Shown: piece after piece, positions 1 through 8,676 of the stretch
Position numbering within the stretch: position 1 is the first letter of the stretch
How the letters are laid out: every line of letters begins with the position of its first letter
Source of the DNA: CAXQRU01 sp964226685
GTDB taxonomy: Bacteria; Pseudomonadota; Gammaproteobacteria; Pseudomonadales; Cellvibrionaceae
NCBI GenBank assembly: GCA_964226685.1
Contig: CAXQRU010000010.1
Location: forward strand, 1 to 24,932
Length of the DNA stretch: 24,932 bases
Reading direction: 5' to 3'
The notes under the pieces: model-generated
Databases searched by the model: none
What the model was told of the DNA's origin: nothing
Seen by the model: only the letters and a program-made list of their open reading frames with translations
Translations under genes and position numbers: made by a program

Positions 1-23
1 TCAGACGTGTGCTCTTCCGATCT
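1..23. other. Illumina TruSeq read-2 adapter remnant
   Basis: The first 23 bases are identical to the 3' part of the standard TruSeq read-2 adapter (it ends in the familiar GCTCTTCCGATCT). Genomic sequence starts at base 24. A GTG at position 9 inside the adapter happens to be in frame with the following gene, so a gene caller would give that gene a false start and five false residues (MLFRS). This is a library artefact left by incomplete trimming, not biology. Confidence 0.95.
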
Positions 24-1559
24 ATTTGTGCCTATCAATTATTTTCAGAACTTGATCGAGATTTATTGCAAGCTCGTGCCGCTTTAATGATCATCGTTTT
101 TGCACTAATGAGCATTGGGGCCATCGCCCTCCCCTACAATGCACATAGCCCTGCGAAAATAAACTTATCTAGGCCACTGGTTTTTTACACAACATCTATT
201 GCGATTGTTGGCATAATGGGTTCTCTATTGGTCGTTGGCGGGTATTACATTCGTTTATACAGTGGCAAGTGGGGCAACTTAATATATAGTGGCGGCCTTT
301 TCTTAGCCATTATTCTTATTGCTATCGTTTATACTTCCAGTGTCATACGCGATCAAATCACTGTATTTATCAATAAACACTTATTTTTACACAAATACGA
401 TTATCGAACCGAATGGCTCAAACTCATTAATCGTTTATCCAATACCACTAATAAGGATGAAGCATACCAACAAGCTCTAGATGCGGTGAGTTCGTTATTC
501 AAAAGCGCAGGTGGATTGCTTTGGCTCAAACATGGCCCCTATTTTGAACTCGCCTTTTCCCAAGGAGAAATGCCGATCGAAAGACTCTGGCGGGAAGAGA
601 TTGAATCTGATTTTTGCCGAGTCTTGCTCGAAGAAGAATGGATTTTTATTCCCGGTATCCACGAAAATTCTACTCTAAATCAATTCAATACTTTACTTCC
701 AAATTGGGTGTCCGAGATAGAAGATGCCTGGTTTATCATGCCACTAATCAGCAATCAGCAATTAATCGGCTTTATTATCCTGACAAAACCTTTATTCAAT
801 CATCATCTAACTTGGGAAGATCTTGATCTCATCAAAGCGGCAGGGCGCCAGGTTGCCGATTACCTCTATCGCCAACAACAAGCCCAAGAACTTACTGAAG
901 CACAACAATTTGAGACATTTAGCCGTTTAACCGCTTTTGTTATGCACGATCTAAAAAATTTGATCGCTCAACAAGCCCTAGTAGTCGACAATGCCACCAA
1001 GCACAAAAACAATCCAGAGTTTATTGAGGATGCCATTCACACCATTGATAATTCGGTGCAAAGAATGAATAACTTACTCAAAAAACTGCAACGAGATATT
1101 CCAGAGGAAATCACTAATTTCTCACTCAAAGCCCTATTGACTCAAGCTGTTCACAATTGCGAAGACAAACGCCCTGCACCATCACTAAGGCTCTGTGAAG
1201 GAGACTTTCAAATTAGCGGGGATTTTGAGCGTCTAAGTATGGCTATTACCCATCTTATTCAAAATGCACAAGATGCAACCAACAACAAAGATAACGCCTA
1301 TGTGGACGTTAGCCTCAATATCTATGAACAATATGCAATGATTGAAATCGAAGATAATGGTTCAGGAATGAGCAAACAGTTTATTAGAGATAAGCTTTTC
1401 AAACCCTTTGAAACCACAAAATCGGGTAAAGGCATGGGTATTGGTGTATATCAAGCTCGCAGTATAATTCATCAACTGAATGGAGAGTTATCAGTTAACA
1501 GTACCATGAATGAGGGGACAACCTTTACCGTCACCCTACCTGGAATCCCTTTGGACTAA
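24..1559 (+). CDS. prsK: PEP-CTERM/exosortase system sensor histidine kinase PrsK, 5'-truncated
   Basis: Membrane sensor kinase of the PrsK type, which pairs with PrsR in bacteria carrying XrtA/PEP-CTERM protein sorting and exopolysaccharide loci. Numbering from the in-frame GTG at 9, about three membrane segments remain (roughly residues 23-43, 56-82, 90-112). A GAF-like sensor region follows (about 130-290). The phospho-acceptor helix has H313 in HDLKN. The HATPase domain has N419 in the N box, DNGSGM at 449-454 and KGMGIG at 474-479. Family members are usually near 680 residues with more N-terminal membrane helices, so roughly 160 or more residues are missing because the sequence begins in adapter at base 24. 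The stop lies nine bases before the prsR start, and the prsR ribosome site overlaps it, so the two are co-transcribed. The signal sensed cannot be read from the sequence. Confidence 0.9.
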   Translation: MCAYQLFSELDRDLLQARAALMIIVFALMSIGAIALPYNAHSPAKINLSRPLVFYTTSIAIVGIMGSLLVVGGYYIRLYSGKWGNLIYSGGLFLAIILIAIVYTSSVIRDQITVFINKHLFLHKYDYRTEWLKLINRLSNTTNKDEAYQQALDAVSSLFKSAGGLLWLKHGPYFELAFSQGEMPIERLWREEIESDFCRVLLEEEWIFIPGIHENSTLNQFNTLLPNWVSEIEDAWFIMPLISNQQLIGFIILTKPLFNHHLTWEDLDLIKAAGRQVADYLYRQQQAQELTEAQQFETFSRLTAFVMHDLKNLIAQQALVVDNATKHKNNPEFIEDAIHTIDNSVQRMNNLLKKLQRDIPEEITNFSLKALLTQAVHNCEDKRPAPSLRLCEGDFQISGDFERLSMAITHLIQNAQDATNNKDNAYVDVSLNIYEQYAMIEIEDNGSGMSKQFIRDKLFKPFETTKSGKGMGIGVYQARSIIHQLNGELSVNSTMNEGTTFTVTLPGIPLD

Positions 1560-1568
1560 GGAAAAATT

Positions 1569-2933
1569 ATGAGTGATAAGCCATCTATTTTGATTGTAGA
1601 AGACGATAGAGGTCTACAAAGCCAATTAAAATGGCACTTTGATAACTACAACGTAATTTTGGCTGGAGACAGGCAAAGTGCAATCGATGCCATTCGCCTT
1701 CATGAACCTAAGGTCGTCCTGCAAGATTTGGGGCTTCCGCCTGATGAAGAAGGAGTTGAAGAAGGATTTCAGTGTGTGCAAGACATCATAAAGTTGGCAC
1801 CGACCACCAAAATAATTGTGATGACAGGCAATGCGGATTATGAAAACGCCGTCCACTCCGTCGCTCTTGGCGCCTATGATTTTTACCAAAAGCCCGTCAA
1901 TACGGAAACCCTGGACTTAATAGTACAGCGAGCTTTACAAATGTTTGAGCTCGAAAACCAGAATCGACGCCTGCATAACCTGAGAGAAAATACCCTCTCT
2001 GGCGTGATCACCAGTGATCCTAAGATGATAAAAATTTGTCGCACATTGGAAAAACTGGCGAATAACAATGTGACTTGTACGCTTCTAGGTGAGACTGGAA
2101 CGGGCAAAGAGGTGTTGGCTCAAGCGTTGCATTCTATGAGCGACCGGCAAAATGAGCGCTTTATCGCGATCAACTGTGCATCTATTCCAGAAAATCTTAT
2201 GGAAAGTGAATTATTTGGCTACGAAAAAGGAGCATTTACAGGCGCCCACAAGCGAACCCTTGGAAAAATTGAGCTTGCTGATAAAGGCACCCTATTTTTA
2301 GACGAAATAGGTGACATGCCTTTCAATTTGCAAGCGAAAATGCTGAGATTTTTGCAGGAACGAGTCATTGAACGAGTGGGTGGCCGCCAAGAGATTCCTG
2401 TCGATGTAAAAGTTGTATGTGCAACTCATAAAAATCTTGAACAAATGGTGCAAAACGGCGAATTTCGTGAAGACTTGTTCTATCGCCTATGTGAAATTGA
2501 CATCCATATTCCACCATTAAGGGAGCGCGAAGGTGATAAAACTTTGCTTGCCAGGCATTTTTTACGAACGTTTGCCAACGAACATAATCAGCAAATTAAT
2601 GGCTTTTCGCCAGATGCGGCTAATGCAATTGAACAATATAGTTGGCCGGGCAATATCCGCGAGCTAAAAAATAAAATCAAACGTGCCGTTATCATGTGTG
2701 AGGGCAAACTCGTCACCGCCGAAGATATCGGCTTAACAGGGGACGATGAATCACCTTCACTCAATCTTCGAGCCGTGCGCCAGCATGCCGAAAAAAATGC
2801 AATTATCAAAGCCTTAGCCTTATCAGACGGCAATATTTCTAACACGGCCAAATTACTCGGCGTTACTCGACCCACACTCTATGATTTAATGAAAAAGTAC
2901 GAAATACAAGCCGAACACATTGCAGGAACCTAG
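1569..2933 (+). CDS. prsR: PrsR, sigma-54-dependent response regulator of the PEP-CTERM system
   Basis: 454-residue NtrC-type transcription factor. The N-terminal receiver has acidic pocket E11-D12-D13, phospho-acceptor D53, T86 and K108. The AAA+ sigma-54 activating domain has Walker A GETGTGKE at 174-181, the sigma-54 contact loop GAFTGA at 221-226 and Walker B FLDEIGDM at 243-250. A Fis-type helix-turn-helix closes the protein (NISNTAKLLGVTRPTLYDLM). Unlike most receivers it has a short acidic insert after D53 (PPDEEGVEEG), seen in this family. An AAGGA ribosome site at 1558-1562 supports the ATG at 1569. By family knowledge, PrsK phosphorylates it and it activates sigma-54 promoters of PEP-CTERM and exopolysaccharide genes. 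I found no convincing -24/-12 promoter in the gap before prsT or before the glycan operon, so its targets are probably elsewhere. Confidence 0.92.
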   Translation: MSDKPSILIVEDDRGLQSQLKWHFDNYNVILAGDRQSAIDAIRLHEPKVVLQDLGLPPDEEGVEEGFQCVQDIIKLAPTTKIIVMTGNADYENAVHSVALGAYDFYQKPVNTETLDLIVQRALQMFELENQNRRLHNLRENTLSGVITSDPKMIKICRTLEKLANNNVTCTLLGETGTGKEVLAQALHSMSDRQNERFIAINCASIPENLMESELFGYEKGAFTGAHKRTLGKIELADKGTLFLDEIGDMPFNLQAKMLRFLQERVIERVGGRQEIPVDVKVVCATHKNLEQMVQNGEFREDLFYRLCEIDIHIPPLREREGDKTLLARHFLRTFANEHNQQINGFSPDAANAIEQYSWPGNIRELKNKIKRAVIMCEGKLVTAEDIGLTGDDESPSLNLRAVRQHAEKNAIIKALALSDGNISNTAKLLGVTRPTLYDLMKKYEIQAEHIAGT

Positions 2934-3037
2934 GCCAATGACGCCATTGCCTGAAATTTCTCTAAAAACCGCTATCCAAGCTTGCTTTGGATTCGTTACA
3001 ATCATCGATTTGCTTTGAAAAGACTAAATAAAATACT

Positions 3038-5653
3038 ATGTTGAAAGCCACCCGATTTTTTACCCTTCTTCTTAGCGTGAGCGCCCTTTTATGGATAAGC
3101 GGTTGTAGCGAAGAGCCTAACAACCCAGCGTCAGAAATCGGCAATCACATCGAGAGAGCCAACAGTTATTTCAAACAAGGCCAATTTCAAAAATCTCTAC
3201 TTGAAGCTCAAAACGTCGTGAAAAAAACACCGAACGACGCCCAAGGCTACATTATGATGGCTCGTGTTTACAATGAATTGGGACAAGCTAACAACGCATT
3301 AAATATATTAAACCGCACTTTCAATGGTAAGGAATCGCCCGAATACCTGATTGAATTAGGCAGTGCCTATTTTTTGAAGGGAAAAAGCCGATCTTTATCA
3401 GAATTATTGCAAGCTAATCCCGAGTTGGCCAACACGCATCCCGAGCCATATTATCTGCTGGCGATCAAGAATGCCATGCGCAACAAGCAAGACAATCTAA
3501 CCGAAGAAAACATCAAGAAACTGCTTGACTTAAAACCTGATTCGATCGAAGGGCAACTCCTCTACAGTGATTATTTACTAGGGATCGGCAATGAAAAAGG
3601 CATTAGCTTACTGGATACGTTAGCAGCTAAAAACCCCAACAACCCTAATGTACTTTTCGCCAAGGCTAAACTCGCTTACCGCTCGGGTGATCTGGAGACA
3701 ACTGAACAGTTGTTAAATAATACCCTCGCCAATCTTCCCACGACAGACAAAATCACACCCATGAGAGCCGAGGCACTTAGGACTCTCTCAAAGCTACTCA
3801 ATGAACAGGGTCGAATCAATGAATCGCTTGTCTATGAACGAGTGTTAACCGAGGCATTCCCCGGCGCTATCGATATCGAAATACAATATGAGAATGCCAT
3901 TGAAGCGTTTAAGAACGGTAATACTCAAGAAGCCACGAAATTGCTTCAGGAGCTACTTGATAACCATCCTCGTCACGAACCTTCACGTCAATTACTGGGC
4001 GTCATCACCTATAGCAATGGCGACCTTAATAAAGCTTCAGAATTGTTTAGCCATGTGGATCCAGAGACGGCAAGCGATGTCACCAAACAAGCCTATGCGC
4101 TTACCAGCATTCGAATGAATCAACCCGAACGAGTATTGGAACTGCTGGAACACGACATAAAATCTACTGACAATGCGGACATACTCACACTCTATGGCAC
4201 GGCCGCATTGAACACAGCTGATCACGCGAAAAAAGGGGTGGAGGCACTGCAAAAAGCGCTTCAAATTGATCCGAAGAGAGCGCGTATTCATCTACTACTG
4301 GTGCGTCATTATAATCAAAAGGGCATGCCCAACGAGGCTCTAGCCAGCATTGAAGCCGCTTTGACCATCGATCAAAATGACCCCTATATCCAATCGGCTG
4401 CCATTGCGCAATACACCAGCATGAATAAGATAGAGGACGCCAACAAACTCATCGAAAATGTGTTGAAAAACCCATCAAATGCAATTTCAGCGAATTTATT
4501 GGCCGGTGACTATTTTTTCAATACTGAAAATTTTGAGCCTGCCCTCAAACACTATGGCAAGGTACTGTCTCTTGAGCCTGGGCACATTATCGCAACTATG
4601 GGAATCGCCAGAACCTTCGTAAAATTACAACAATGGGCAGATGCTGAGAAAGCCATTATTCAGCTTATCAATGCTAAAGCCAATCTACCCATCGGCTATA
4701 GTGCTTTACTATCACTATACCAACAGCAAAACCGCATTGATGATGGCCTAAATGCATTGGAAGCATTGAACAAACCGTTGGGCTACGCCTCAATCGCCAC
4801 TTATTACGCCAACAATCAAAATTATCAAAAAGCTAAGTTTTATCAAGAAAAGGCTATTTCGATTGATCAAGGCAATTCTAATTTACAACGTTTGGGTATA
4901 GAGATCGCGTTTTTAGAAATACAAAATGATCTTCGCAACCAAAACATCGAACAAGCTAGAAAAAAAATGGTGGAAGCCATAGATCAATCGCCTGACGACC
5001 TAAACCTATTGATATTACAAACTCAAATAGAAATCCAGGACAAACGATTTTCTCAAGCTGAAAACATTGTCAACGCCATCAACGATATCGATAAAACGAT
5101 AGCGCTAGAGCTGCGTGGCGATATCCATATTAACCAAGGCGAACATGCAGAGGCACTAAACCTGTATAAGCAGGCATGGGAAAGTCACCCTTCTGACTCG
5201 TTAGGTCGAAAAATTTATCAAACCTATATTCTTCAAAATCAGAAGCAAAAGGCGACTGACTTTGCCAATCAATGGATAAAGCATTATCCCGCCAACATTA
5301 TGGCGATGAACCTATATAGCAGCCAACTGTTAACTCAAGGGGAGTATGAAAAAGCGATCCCATGGTTAGAAAAAATCATTGCAAAGCAGCCCAACTCAGC
5401 GGTTGCGCTAAACAACTTGGCATGGGCCTACCTAAAGGCACAAAGACCTCATGAACTGACTGAACAAACGGCCAAAAAGGCCTACGAATTAGCACCAGAT
5501 AGCCCCGAAATCATTGATACCTACGGCTGGATACTGTTTCAACTCAACAAAAAAGAGTTGGCGATACCCCTACTGGAAAAGGCATATTCATTGAACCCCA
5601 ATAATACTGAAATTAAGCTGCATTTAGACACGGCAAAATCCTCACAACAGTAG
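3038..5653 (+). CDS. prsT: PrsT-type TPR lipoprotein of the PEP-CTERM/exosortase system
   Basis: 871-residue secreted lipoprotein. A hydrophobic signal peptide ends in the lipobox ISGC with the acylated cysteine at residue 23. Ser follows at +2, which fits outer-membrane rather than inner-membrane retention. The rest is almost entirely tetratricopeptide repeats, recognisable by recurrent ANxLL.GDYFF, ALNNLAWAYL and PNxxxALxxLA-type helices up to the C terminus. Length and repeat content match the PrsT family (TPR proteins near 900 residues beside PrsK/PrsR), thought to be a periplasmic/outer-membrane scaffold for exopolysaccharide export or exosortase function. The 104-bp gap after prsR has no clear Shine-Dalgarno and only a poor candidate promoter, so read-through from prsR is possible. 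The start is set by the signal peptide, as no good ribosome site is visible. Confidence 0.85.
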   Translation: MLKATRFFTLLLSVSALLWISGCSEEPNNPASEIGNHIERANSYFKQGQFQKSLLEAQNVVKKTPNDAQGYIMMARVYNELGQANNALNILNRTFNGKESPEYLIELGSAYFLKGKSRSLSELLQANPELANTHPEPYYLLAIKNAMRNKQDNLTEENIKKLLDLKPDSIEGQLLYSDYLLGIGNEKGISLLDTLAAKNPNNPNVLFAKAKLAYRSGDLETTEQLLNNTLANLPTTDKITPMRAEALRTLSKLLNEQGRINESLVYERVLTEAFPGAIDIEIQYENAIEAFKNGNTQEATKLLQELLDNHPRHEPSRQLLGVITYSNGDLNKASELFSHVDPETASDVTKQAYALTSIRMNQPERVLELLEHDIKSTDNADILTLYGTAALNTADHAKKGVEALQKALQIDPKRARIHLLLVRHYNQKGMPNEALASIEAALTIDQNDPYIQSAAIAQYTSMNKIEDANKLIENVLKNPSNAISANLLAGDYFFNTENFEPALKHYGKVLSLEPGHIIATMGIARTFVKLQQWADAEKAIIQLINAKANLPIGYSALLSLYQQQNRIDDGLNALEALNKPLGYASIATYYANNQNYQKAKFYQEKAISIDQGNSNLQRLGIEIAFLEIQNDLRNQNIEQARKKMVEAIDQSPDDLNLLILQTQIEIQDKRFSQAENIVNAINDIDKTIALELRGDIHINQGEHAEALNLYKQAWESHPSDSLGRKIYQTYILQNQKQKATDFANQWIKHYPANIMAMNLYSSQLLTQGEYEKAIPWLEKIIAKQPNSAVALNNLAWAYLKAQRPHELTEQTAKKAYELAPDSPEIIDTYGWILFQLNKKELAIPLLEKAYSLNPNNTEIKLHLDTAKSSQQ

Positions 5654-5670
5654 GAGTTTCGAACAAAAGC

Positions 5671-5697
5671 AACGTCAGCTTTCAATGCTGACGTTTT
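5671..5697 (+). terminator. Likely intrinsic terminator after prsT
   Basis: A perfect 9-bp inverted repeat (AACGTCAGC at 5671-5679, GCTGACGTT at 5687-5695) encloses a 7-base loop and runs into a short T run (TTTT at 5694-5697). It sits 18 bases after the prsT stop. The T tract is short, so termination may be partial. It separates the prs genes from the glycan operon. Confidence 0.65.
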
Positions 5698-5708
5698 AAT
5701 CATATAAT
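5680..5708 (+). promoter_or_regulatory. Candidate sigma-70 promoter of the glycan operon
   Basis: A consensus -10 TATAAT lies at 5703-5708, 41 bases before the ATG of the sugar transferase gene. With 17-bp spacing the -35 would be TTTCAA at 5680-5685, a poor match that lies in the loop of the terminator hairpin. The -10 is convincing by itself; the -35 is weak, which suggests activator help or a low-level promoter. No sigma-54 signature is seen. Confidence 0.5.
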
Positions 5709-5749
5709 GCGCGCATACTTTTCCAACCAATTACGAATTAGATAACTTT

Positions 5750-7159
5750 ATGGCTACAGAAGCAACAGAAGGTGTAGGCAAGCGTCTTTGTACTCTGGAT
5801 ATATTTTTGGTTGCCTTTCTGTACATCATTGCTTATCAAATGCAAATGGGTTACGGGCAAGAAAAAATTGTCCCCACTGCAGCTCATTTTTTCTTATTAC
5901 CTTTTATTATTTGTATCTTTATTTGGTCGATGAGTTATGCCGGCGCTTATCGTTACTTTAAAATATCTTTGCTGGCCCACGCGGGCATTGTTGCCAGCTC
6001 TTTAGCGTTTTCAATAGGTGCTCTCCTGACCACTCTTTACCTTTTCCAGGAAGGTTGGATGCACCGCTGGGTGATTGTTTTTTTTGCTGCGTCCGTATTT
6101 TTTGTTATAACAGGCATCCGAGCATTCTTCATTTGGTGGTATTCAAGATTCAAAACCATGCAAAGCCGGTCCTCAAGGGTTCTGGTCATTGGAACAGGAA
6201 GCCGAGCGGTGAATGCAGTAAATGCACTCAATGAACATTCTGAATGGGGCGCCCAAATCATAGGCTATTTGGATAACCCAAAAGAGACCCATACGCCCAA
6301 AATATCTCACGACAACCTACTTGGGCGAATCGAAGACATACGAGAAGTCCTTAAAAATAATGTTGTTGACGAAGTCATCGTGGCCGTTCCTCGCTCAATG
6401 ATTAATCAAATCTCAATGATTTTCAGTGCTTGCGAAGAAGAAGGCGTTAAATTGCGCTTAATGGCGGACATTTATGACTTTAATATCGCCAGAATGCAGC
6501 TCGACCTAATCGGTGATACCCCGCTACTAAGCTTTGAGCCGGTATCTCAAAATGCCAACGAGTTACTGCTAAAGCGACTATTTGACATCATTATGGTGTT
6601 GATGGTCATGCCGATCTTACTACTTGTTACTTTAGTCGTTGCCATTGCCATTAAGATGGATTCGCCCGGCCCTGTTTTCTTTACTCAACGTCGAGTTGGG
6701 TTTCGTAAGCGATTGTTTCCGATGATAAAATTCCGATCCATGTACATCGATGCGGAAGAGAGACTCAAAGAAATTGAGCATCTCAATGAAGCGGAAGGGC
6801 CAATTTTTAAAATCAGCAATGACCCCAGGGTCACACGCGTTGGCAAGTTTATCCGCAAAACCAGTATTGATGAACTTCCGCAGCTCTTCAATGTGTTTTT
6901 AGGGCACATGAGTCTCGTTGGGCCCCGCCCGATGTCTATCCGAGATGTTGACCTGTTCGATAAGTCCGTGCAGCGTAAGCGATTTAGTGTGGTACCCGGC
7001 TTAACTGGCTTGTGGCAGGTATCAGGCCGCAGTAACCTGCCTTTTGATAAATGGCTTGAGCTGGATTTAACTTACATTGATCATTGGTCATTCAAACTCG
7101 ATATGACCATTTTAATCAAAACCATTCCCGTGATTCTCAAAGGTGAAGGGGCTGTCTAG
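5750..7159 (+). CDS. Undecaprenyl-phosphate sugar phosphotransferase (exopolysaccharide initiating enzyme)
   Basis: 469-residue polyprenyl-phosphate hexose-1-phosphate transferase of the WcaJ/CpsE/EpsE group. It moves a sugar-1-phosphate from a nucleotide sugar to undecaprenyl phosphate at the inner membrane, starting a polysaccharide repeat unit. Four N-terminal membrane segments lie at about 17-32, 44-65, 75-98 and 106-129. A Rossmann-like CoA-binding_3 domain covers about 140-255 (VLVIGTGSRA at 144-153). A re-entrant hydrophobic helix at about 277-302 leads into the bacterial sugar-transferase domain, with DSPGPVFFTQRRVG at 304-317, DELPQLFNV at 374-382, SLVGPRP at 388-394 and PGLTGLWQVSGR at 416-427. 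Full length. It is the first gene of a five-gene cluster. Whether the first sugar is glucose, galactose or another cannot be told. Confidence 0.92.
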   Translation: MATEATEGVGKRLCTLDIFLVAFLYIIAYQMQMGYGQEKIVPTAAHFFLLPFIICIFIWSMSYAGAYRYFKISLLAHAGIVASSLAFSIGALLTTLYLFQEGWMHRWVIVFFAASVFFVITGIRAFFIWWYSRFKTMQSRSSRVLVIGTGSRAVNAVNALNEHSEWGAQIIGYLDNPKETHTPKISHDNLLGRIEDIREVLKNNVVDEVIVAVPRSMINQISMIFSACEEEGVKLRLMADIYDFNIARMQLDLIGDTPLLSFEPVSQNANELLLKRLFDIIMVLMVMPILLLVTLVVAIAIKMDSPGPVFFTQRRVGFRKRLFPMIKFRSMYIDAEERLKEIEHLNEAEGPIFKISNDPRVTRVGKFIRKTSIDELPQLFNVFLGHMSLVGPRPMSIRDVDLFDKSVQRKRFSVVPGLTGLWQVSGRSNLPFDKWLELDLTYIDHWSFKLDMTILIKTIPVILKGEGAV

Positions 7160-7941
7160 TGAGTGAACTCAATACCGTTAACATCCTGGGTACTCCAGTA
7201 CATACACTCACACAAGTACAAGCTTTGGATCACTTAGAGCAAGCAATTGAGCAACGACGCAACGTTCATATTGGCGTGGTAAACGCGGCTAAACTAGTCA
7301 ATATGGGACGCGACCCTGTATTGAGAGAGTCTGTTTTAGCTTCTGATTTGATTTTGCCCGATGGTATCGCGGTGGTTTGGGCCAGTAAGCTCTTAGGCAC
7401 ACCACTGAAAGAGCGAGTCACAGGTATTGATCTGATGAATGGCCTATTGGCTCGAGGGCAAAGCAAGGGCTTTCGAGTTTACTGCCTCGGCGCCACTGAA
7501 GAAGTTTCTGCAAAAGTTGAGCAAGAAATTAACCGCCTCTACCCCGGAACCATCGTCGCTGGCCGGCGCAATGGCTACTTTGATGACTCAGAAGAAGCAG
7601 CGATTGCACAAGATATAGCCAACAGTAAGGCGGATATTCTCTTTGTTGCCATCACCTCTCCGAAAAAAGAACGCTTTATGGCAAAATGGAATGAGACCAT
7701 GCAAGTTCCCATTGTACATGGTGTCGGTGGCTCATTTGATGTCATGGCAGGAGTGGTAGAGAGAGCGCCTGAGTCGTGGCAAAAACTTGGCCTTGAATGG
7801 TTGTACCGGGTGAAACAAGAGCCAAGGCGCCTATGGAAGCGCTACTTAGTGACCAATACCCGCTTTATCTGGCAACTTTTAAAGGCATTTGTTCGCCAGA
7901 GAATATTACGAAAGCCCGCTCTTCAATACACTACAGACTAA
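7159..7941 (+). CDS. WecG/TagA/CpsF-family glycosyltransferase
   Basis: 260-residue GT26 enzyme, expected to add the second sugar (often a ManNAc-type or glucuronic residue) onto the lipid-linked first sugar on the cytoplasmic face. Family motifs are VVNAAKLV at 40-47, LPDGIAVVWASKLLG at 66-80 with the conserved catalytic-type Asp68, ERVTGIDLM at 85-93, and the C-terminal GGSFDVMAG...APESWQKLGLEWLYR segment. The GTG start overlaps the last base of the previous stop codon (TAGTG at 7157-7161), which indicates translational coupling and fixes the start. Length is normal for the family. Confidence 0.9.
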   Translation: MSELNTVNILGTPVHTLTQVQALDHLEQAIEQRRNVHIGVVNAAKLVNMGRDPVLRESVLASDLILPDGIAVVWASKLLGTPLKERVTGIDLMNGLLARGQSKGFRVYCLGATEEVSAKVEQEINRLYPGTIVAGRRNGYFDDSEEAAIAQDIANSKADILFVAITSPKKERFMAKWNETMQVPIVHGVGGSFDVMAGVVERAPESWQKLGLEWLYRVKQEPRRLWKRYLVTNTRFIWQLLKAFVRQRILRKPALQYTTD

Positions 7942-7953
7942 CTAGAGGCAATT

Positions 7954-8676
7954 ATGACCCAGCCCCCAATGAAAGCCATTATTCTAGCCGGTGGTAAAGG
8001 TACGAGATTAAGGCCCTTAACCGCGGTGTTTCCAAAGCCCTTGGTACCTCTCGGACACAAACCCATCATCGAGGTATTACTATCAAAGATCAAAAATGCG
8101 AGCCTAACAGATGTCACCATTTCCACCGGTTACCTCGCTGAACTCGTCATGGCCGTATGTGGTGATGGTTCAAAATTTGGTCTCGATATCAAGTACACTC
8201 ATGAGGAGTCTCCACTAGGAACGGCGGGACCGCTGGGCTTGATGGATCTGGGCGATGAAGACATCATCATCATGAATGGCGACCTACTAACCACGCTTAA
8301 CTTCAATAATTTTATGGCCTATCATCGGGAACAAAAAGCCGATGTCACTATTGCTATACACGCGCGCAACGTCAAAATCGATTTTGGTGTGGTCGATATG
8401 GATAGCAATGGGCAATTCGTAGGTTTTAGAGAAAAACCAACCTTTGATTATGATGTCAGTATGGGGGTTAATATCCTCTCCGCTAAGGCTCGCGAACTCA
8501 TCAGCGCGAACGAATACCTGGATATGCCCGATCTAATTTTAAAAGTTCATGAGAGTGGTGGCAAAGTCTGCTGTTACCGGGAAGAGTGCTACTGGCTCGA
8601 TATTGGCCGAATGGATGATTACGCCCAAGCACAGAAAGATTTTGAAAACAACGAAATAGAATTTATTGGATCTTAA
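7954..8676 (+). CDS. Sugar-1-phosphate nucleotidyltransferase
   Basis: 240-residue nucleotidyltransferase with the signature LAGGKGTRLRPLT near residues 10-22 and FPKPLVPLGHKPIIE just after, followed by NGDLL (metal-binding Asp) and a YWLDIGRMDDY motif near the end. It makes an NDP-sugar donor. The short length, without a left-handed beta-helix acyltransferase, resembles the GDP-mannose pyrophosphorylase-like/RmlA-like stand-alone group found in polysaccharide loci. The ATG at 7954 is preferred over the internal ATG at 7969 because AGAGG lies seven bases upstream. It is 12 bases after the preceding gene. Which nucleotide and sugar it uses cannot be decided from these motifs. Confidence 0.88.
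   Translation: MTQPPMKAIILAGGKGTRLRPLTAVFPKPLVPLGHKPIIEVLLSKIKNASLTDVTISTGYLAELVMAVCGDGSKFGLDIKYTHEESPLGTAGPLGLMDLGDEDIIIMNGDLLTTLNFNNFMAYHREQKADVTIAIHARNVKIDFGVVDMDSNGQFVGFREKPTFDYDVSMGVNILSAKARELISANEYLDMPDLILKVHESGGKVCCYREECYWLDIGRMDDYAQAQKDFENNEIEFIGS

Noticed and set aside
2934..3037. Sigma-54 promoter before prsT
   Set aside because: TTGC-like -12 elements exist (e.g. near 2946 and 3009) but none has GG at the required distance upstream.
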